Assembly (NCBI RefSeq): GCF_964021735.1
Contig: NZ_CAXIBN010000016.1
Span: 1-28,965 of the forward strand
Length of the DNA stretch: 28,965 nt
Direction of reading: 5' to 3'
Source: Wocania_A sp964021735
GTDB taxonomy: Bacteria; Bacteroidota; Bacteroidia; Flavobacteriales; Flavobacteriaceae
Shown: positions 24,831 through 28,965 of the stretch, piece by piece
How the letters are laid out: every line of letters starts with the position of its first letter
Position numbering within the stretch: the stretch's first letter is position 1
Translations under genes and position numbers: made by a program
The notes under the pieces: model-generated
The model's input: the letters and a program-made list of their open reading frames with translations, nothing else
The model's database searches: none
What the model was told of the DNA's origin: nothing

Positions 24831-26954
24831 ATGATTAAAAAAATAAAGGCACAAATTATTTTTGTTATATGCGTATTAGCTTTCAATACTACTTATGCCG
24901 ATAATATAGACGATATCCCAAGAATCGTACTAGCATTAGGGCGGTTTCATCCATTAATTCTTCATCTTCCTATTGGAGCATTACTGCTTACTTTTTTCTT
25001 AGATATCATGGGTAGATTAAGAAAAAATTATCCCAATACCACCATTAAATATGCATTAGGGTTTTCATCATTTTTCTCAATTTTAGCTTGCATTTTAGGC
25101 TACTTTTTGTCTTTAGAAGGAGGATATTCAGAAGATGTAATGGATATCCATTTCTGGACAGGAATAGCATCAGCCATATTAATTACGCTATTGTTTCTAT
25201 TAGCAGATAGAAAGGAAAAGCTTATTAAGCAATCATTCTTTCCACTTTTTGTTATAACCTTAGTCGGAATAAGTGTAGCTGGACATTATGGTAGTGTACT
25301 AACCCACGGCGATCATTTTATAACAGAGCATTTAAAACCATTACCAAAAGCAAAAACCATAACACATATAGACAGTTTAAAAATGTATGATGATGTGGTT
25401 TTAAAAATTTTTGATAGTAAATGTATAGAATGTCATAACACATCAAAAAGAAAAGGCGAATTAGCATTGCACTCTAAAGAAAGTATACTAAAAGGAGGTG
25501 AATCTGGTGATGTTGTTATAATGGGAAATGCAGGTGAAAGTATGCTGTATAAGCATATATTACTACCAATCTCAGACGAAAAACACATGCCGCCAGAAGG
25601 TAAGCCTCAACTAACTAAAGAAGAAATTTGGTTAATAAAATATTGGATAAATAAAAGTGAAGACTTTAATGCTAAAGTTGCTGCTATGCCTAAAAGCGAT
25701 AGCCTAAATAATCTATTAAGTAAGTATTTAGTGTTCAATAAAAAGAAAATTAAAGAAGCAGCTTTAAGTGATATTAAAAATCTAAAGTCTGCTGGATTTT
25801 TAGTTAGAAAATTAGTGCCTAATATGCCAGAATTATGGGTGAAATTTAATAAAGACACCATATCAAAAAATGATATAAAAGAATTAACCCATTTGAAAGA
25901 ACAAATTATAGAATTAGATTTAAGCAATTCTACACTAACAGATGTGATGACTTCTGAAATTAAAAAACTAAAAAATTTAGAAAAGTTAGATTTGAATAAT
26001 ACACAAATTACAGATAAAACTTTAGCGTATTTAGAAGAATTAAAAACACTAAAAACATTAAATTTAGTAAAAACCAGAGTGAGTGATGTTGGTTTAGAAA
26101 AACTCTTAGCATCAATAAATTTAGATAATGTTTATGCATGGAAAACAAGCATAACAAAAATTAAAGCAAAAGAACTTCAAAACAAGTTCAATGTAAATTT
26201 AAATAATGGGACTGTTGATGGTTTTGCAAAAATGACTCAAATAAAAGCACCAAGATTATTAACCAAAAACACACTTTTTATAGACACACTATCTATTAAA
26301 TTAGACTCAAAAATAAAGAACACTAAAGTTTTTTATACACTTGATGGTACCGCACCAGACTCTACTTCTTTCGTTTATAAAGAACCTATTCTAATAAATA
26401 ATACCACTAGTATTGCTATTAAAGCTTATAAAGAAGGATGGTTACCTAGCGAAATTAAAAAGGAAGATTTTATAAAAGTTACTCATAAAGTTGTAGATTA
26501 TAGTATTGTGCACAAACCTGAAAAGCAATATTTTGGACCCAAAAAATTATTTGATTTTAAATTGGGTTCAGAAAATTTTAAAGATGAAAAGTGGAATGGT
26601 TATCTCGGTAACGATTTGAATACAACTTTAAATTTAGGTGAAATTAAAACCGTTCGTACTGTTACGGTAAATTGTTTGGGACGAATAAGAGACTGGATTA
26701 TGTTTCCCAAAAGCATTCAGGTATATGCGTCTACTAATAAAACATCAGGGTTTAAATTGGTAGGTTCATTACCCATTATCGAGGACGAAAAAAATGAATC
26801 AACACAAATAAAGAAGTTCAATATTCAAATGCCAGAAAATACAAACGCACAATATTTTAAAGTTATTGCAAAAAATCCTAAAGTTTTACCAAAGTGGCAT
26901 GAAGGTGCGGGTAATCCTCCATGGATATTTATAGATGAAATTATATTATGGTAA
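24831..26954 (+). CDS. DUF2231-cytochrome c-LRR-chitobiase-C-discoidin fusion membrane protein
   Basis: A 707-residue mosaic. A signal peptide (1-23) precedes a DUF2231-type membrane domain with four helices (about 35-165), starting with RFHPLILHLPIG, whose His residues are conserved in such domains. A planctomycete-type cytochrome c domain follows, with heme motif CIECH (198-202) and HMPPEGKPQ as the distal Met region. A short leucine-rich segment (about 355-455; LEKLDLNNTQITD, LKTLNLVKTRVSD) comes next. The protein ends with a chitobiase-C-like domain (about 470-550, FYTLDGTAPDS) and a discoidin-like domain (about 555-707). This layout would place a heme in the periplasm, tied to the membrane and linked to a putative glycan-binding tail. 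Function unknown. The 3' end overlaps the fucosidase start by 7 nt. Confidence 0.82.
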   Translation: MIKKIKAQIIFVICVLAFNTTYADNIDDIPRIVLALGRFHPLILHLPIGALLLTFFLDIMGRLRKNYPNTTIKYALGFSSFFSILACILGYFLSLEGGYSEDVMDIHFWTGIASAILITLLFLLADRKEKLIKQSFFPLFVITLVGISVAGHYGSVLTHGDHFITEHLKPLPKAKTITHIDSLKMYDDVVLKIFDSKCIECHNTSKRKGELALHSKESILKGGESGDVVIMGNAGESMLYKHILLPISDEKHMPPEGKPQLTKEEIWLIKYWINKSEDFNAKVAAMPKSDSLNNLLSKYLVFNKKKIKEAALSDIKNLKSAGFLVRKLVPNMPELWVKFNKDTISKNDIKELTHLKEQIIELDLSNSTLTDVMTSEIKKLKNLEKLDLNNTQITDKTLAYLEELKTLKTLNLVKTRVSDVGLEKLLASINLDNVYAWKTSITKIKAKELQNKFNVNLNNGTVDGFAKMTQIKAPRLLTKNTLFIDTLSIKLDSKIKNTKVFYTLDGTAPDSTSFVYKEPILINNTTSIAIKAYKEGWLPSEIKKEDFIKVTHKVVDYSIVHKPEKQYFGPKKLFDFKLGSENFKDEKWNGYLGNDLNTTLNLGEIKTVRTVTVNCLGRIRDWIMFPKSIQVYASTNKTSGFKLVGSLPIIEDEKNESTQIKKFNIQMPENTNAQYFKVIAKNPKVLPKWHEGAGNPPWIFIDEIILW

Positions 26955-28291
26955 GAAAAAAACTAAACATTTTAAAAGTATCACTAGTACTATCTTTATT
27001 TTTAAGTAGTACAGTTGTAAAAAGTCAGATTGAAGAGCTACCCAGAGAAGAACGTCTTGAGTGGTTTAAAGATGCCAAATTGGGTATATTCATTCATTGG
27101 GGTATATATTCCGTAAACGGGATAGACGAATCTTGGTCGTTTTTTAATAAATATATTTCTCATCAAGATTATATGAAGCAGTTAGATGGATTTACTGCAA
27201 AAAAATATGATCCTGAATACTGGGCAAAACTTATTAGAGAAAGCGGAGCTAAATACACCGTGATAACTGCAAAACATCACGATGGTGTAGCACTATGGAA
27301 CTCCAAACTAAGCGACTTAAATACAGTTAAACAAACAAAAGCAAAAAAAGATGTTCTAACACCGTTTGTAAACGCCGCTCGTAAGGAAAATTTAAAAGTA
27401 GGTATATACTATTCGTTATTAGATTGGTCGTATCCAGACTATCCAAATTTTTTAAGAGATAAAAAACGTTATACTAACGACTCTAAAAGATGGGAGAAAT
27501 TCACAAAATTTAATTTTGGGCAAATAAAAGAATTAACCCAATACAATCCAGATTTATATTGGTTTGATGGTGATTGGGAGCAGTCTGCAGAACAATGGAA
27601 AGCTAAGGAAATACGTGAATTACTGCTTACAAAAACACCAAAAACAATTATTAATTCTAGATTACAAGGGTATGGCGATTATGCCACTCCAGAGCAAGGT
27701 GTTCCCATAACAAAACCTAAAAATAAGTTTTGGGAATTATGTATGACCATGAATAACGCTTGGGGTTACCAACCTAATGATAAAGAATACAAATCTGTAA
27801 ACCAGCTTATCCGTATTTTGGTTGACTGTATTAGTATGGGAGGGAATTTACTTTTAGATATAGGGCCTAAACCAGATGGCACTATTCCACAAGAACAAAT
27901 AGATATTTTGAAAGGTATTGGCCGATGGACAAGCAAGCATAAAGAAGCTATTTATGGTACTAGAGCAGGAATCCCTCATGGTCATTTTAATGGTTACACT
28001 GCGCTTTCAAAAGATAAAACTATTTTATATCTATATGTCGATAATAATCCCAATGGCGATTTACTTATAAAAGGACTAAAAAATAAAGTAAACAGAATAT
28101 GGGTAGTAGGCAACGGAACAAAATTATCGTATAAAGTTATTGGTAAGCAATATTGGAGTACTGTTCCAGGGCTTTTGTATATAGACCTTCCAGATCAGGT
28201 ACAAGATAAAGATGTTACCGTAATTGCTGTATTATTAGATGGAGAAGTAGATCTATATAGAGAAGAGGGACAAAAAATTGAAAGTAACTAA
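26948..28291 (+). CDS. GH29 alpha-L-fucosidase, secreted
   Basis: A 447-residue retaining alpha-L-fucosidase. An N-terminal signal peptide (about 1-26, cleaved near VVKS-Q) has no lipobox Cys, so the protein is periplasmic or secreted rather than a lipoprotein. GH29 signatures: WFKDAKLGIFIHWG near residue 40, TAKHHDGVALW, and DLYWFDGDWE with the nucleophile Asp207. GNLLLDIGPKPDG ends the barrel, and a beta-sandwich C-terminal domain follows. The acid/base residue cannot be assigned from sequence alone. It fits removal of core or antennary fucose from N-glycans or other fucosylated glycans. The start codon lies inside the end of the heme-fusion gene (ATGGTAA overlap), tying the redox-type genes and glycosidases into one transcript. 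Confidence 0.94.
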   Translation: MVRKKLNILKVSLVLSLFLSSTVVKSQIEELPREERLEWFKDAKLGIFIHWGIYSVNGIDESWSFFNKYISHQDYMKQLDGFTAKKYDPEYWAKLIRESGAKYTVITAKHHDGVALWNSKLSDLNTVKQTKAKKDVLTPFVNAARKENLKVGIYYSLLDWSYPDYPNFLRDKKRYTNDSKRWEKFTKFNFGQIKELTQYNPDLYWFDGDWEQSAEQWKAKEIRELLLTKTPKTIINSRLQGYGDYATPEQGVPITKPKNKFWELCMTMNNAWGYQPNDKEYKSVNQLIRILVDCISMGGNLLLDIGPKPDGTIPQEQIDILKGIGRWTSKHKEAIYGTRAGIPHGHFNGYTALSKDKTILYLYVDNNPNGDLLIKGLKNKVNRIWVVGNGTKLSYKVIGKQYWSTVPGLLYIDLPDQVQDKDVTVIAVLLDGEVDLYREEGQKIESN

Positions 28292-28295
28292 ACGC

Positions 28296-28965
28296 ATGGA
28301 TATTATGAGAATTTTTAAATATTTAATATCCGTAACCTTTTTATGGTTAATATCCTGTAATCAAACAGAAAATCAAGTAAATGTAGATAAGCACCAATCA
28401 GAAACAAGCTTATTAGATTACGTAAACCCTCTAATGGGAACAGACTCCGATTTTAGTCTGTCCAACGGAAATACCTACCCAGCCATAGCTACACCATGGG
28501 CAATGAATTTCTGGACACCCCAAACCGCTAAAATGGGCGATGGTTGGGCCTATAAATACGACGATTACACCATACGTGGCATAAAACAGACCCACCAACC
28601 CAGCCCGTGGATAAACGATTATGCCGCATTTTCTTTAATGGCAGTAACTGGCGATTTAAAATATAAAGAAGACGAGCGTGCTTCATACTTTTCGCATAAA
28701 GCCGAAATTGTAAAACCACACCATTACAGTGTATATCTTGCAGATTATGATGTTACGGCCGAAGTTTCGCCAACAGAACGGGCTGCACATTTTAGGTTTA
28801 CATTTCCCGAAACCGATTCGGCATACATTATGCTAGATGGCTTTTTTAAAGGGTCTATGGTGAAAATAATTCCTGAAGAAAGAAAAATTATAGGCTATTG
28901 CCGTAATAATAGTGGTGGGGTACCCGATAATTTTCATAACTATTTTGTAGCTGAATTTGATAAGG
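28296..28965 (+). CDS. GH92 exo-alpha-mannosidase lipoprotein (third), 3' end outside window
   Basis: An open reading frame of 223 complete codons runs off the window end. It starts 4 bp after the fucosidase stop; ATG 28305 is an alternative start that gives a tighter signal peptide. The lipoprotein signal ends in LISC, followed by NQTEN. The mature N-terminus matches the GH92 beta-sandwich domain: YVNPLMGTDSDF, NGNTYPAIATPWAMNFW, KMGDGWAYKY and KQTHQPSPWINDY. It differs from the two other GH92 proteins, which have the PGATVPFGM form, so it belongs to a different GH92 subgroup and probably has another linkage preference. The catalytic domain lies beyond the window, so activity cannot be judged. 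Confidence 0.9.
   Translation, partial: MDIMRIFKYLISVTFLWLISCNQTENQVNVDKHQSETSLLDYVNPLMGTDSDFSLSNGNTYPAIATPWAMNFWTPQTAKMGDGWAYKYDDYTIRGIKQTHQPSPWINDYAAFSLMAVTGDLKYKEDERASYFSHKAEIVKPHHYSVYLADYDVTAEVSPTERAAHFRFTFPETDSAYIMLDGFFKGSMVKIIPEERKIIGYCRNNSGGVPDNFHNYFVAEFDK

Overview
The window reads as a chromosomal segment of a marine-type Flavobacteriaceae bacterium (phylum Bacteroidota). The DNA is AT-rich, one gene has a good match to the Bacteroidota -7 promoter box TAnnTTTG, Shine-Dalgarno sites are weak or absent, and most products are lipoproteins whose residues after the lipobox Cys are Lys/Gln/Asp/Glu-rich, as in flavobacterial surface-export signals. All 19 genes lie on the + strand. No tRNA, rRNA, CRISPR array, insertion sequence, phage gene, SusC/SusD pair or regulator gene is visible.

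The region is a glycan-utilisation locus aimed at eukaryotic N-glycan-like or mannose/GlcNAc/fucose-rich, possibly sulfated, glycans. Block A (284-5419) holds an EEP-fold phosphoesterase lipoprotein, a GH20 hexosaminidase, a type I sulfatase and a second EEP-fold protein. Block B (5864-19068) follows a 444-bp gap and is the core catabolic operon: GH92 alpha-mannosidase, sodium:solute symporter, cytoplasmic GH130 mannoside phosphorylase, CBM9-like lipoprotein, GH18, a DUF187/GHL10-like (beta/alpha)8 lipoprotein, a second GH92 and a second GH20. Block C (19166 to the window end) starts with heme-binding and Tat-exported proteins of types best known from Planctomycetes/Verrucomicrobia: PSCyt1-DUF1549-DUF1553, DUF1501, an NHL-type propeller, a small chitobiase-C/discoidin-like lipoprotein, and a DUF2231-cytochrome-LRR protein with the same C-terminal pair of domains. 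It then returns to glycosidases: GH29 fucosidase and a third GH92 cut by the window edge.

Proposed flow (inference): surface or periplasmic GH92, GH20, GH29 and sulfatase trim antennae and high-mannose arms, GH18 cuts a chitobiose-type linkage, the symporter brings a small product such as Man-beta-1,4-GlcNAc into the cell, and GH130 phosphorolyses it to mannose-1-phosphate.

The most unusual feature is Block C. Two CxxCH heme-motif proteins, a DUF1501 protein and a propeller are embedded between glycosidases in what looks like one operon, with two short gene overlaps. A homologous C-terminal module (chitobiase-C-like domain plus discoidin-like domain) occurs on the GH20 enzyme, as a stand-alone lipoprotein, and on a membrane cytochrome-like protein. 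This suggests a heme/redox or sensing apparatus directed to the same glycan as the hydrolases. Its function is unknown to me.
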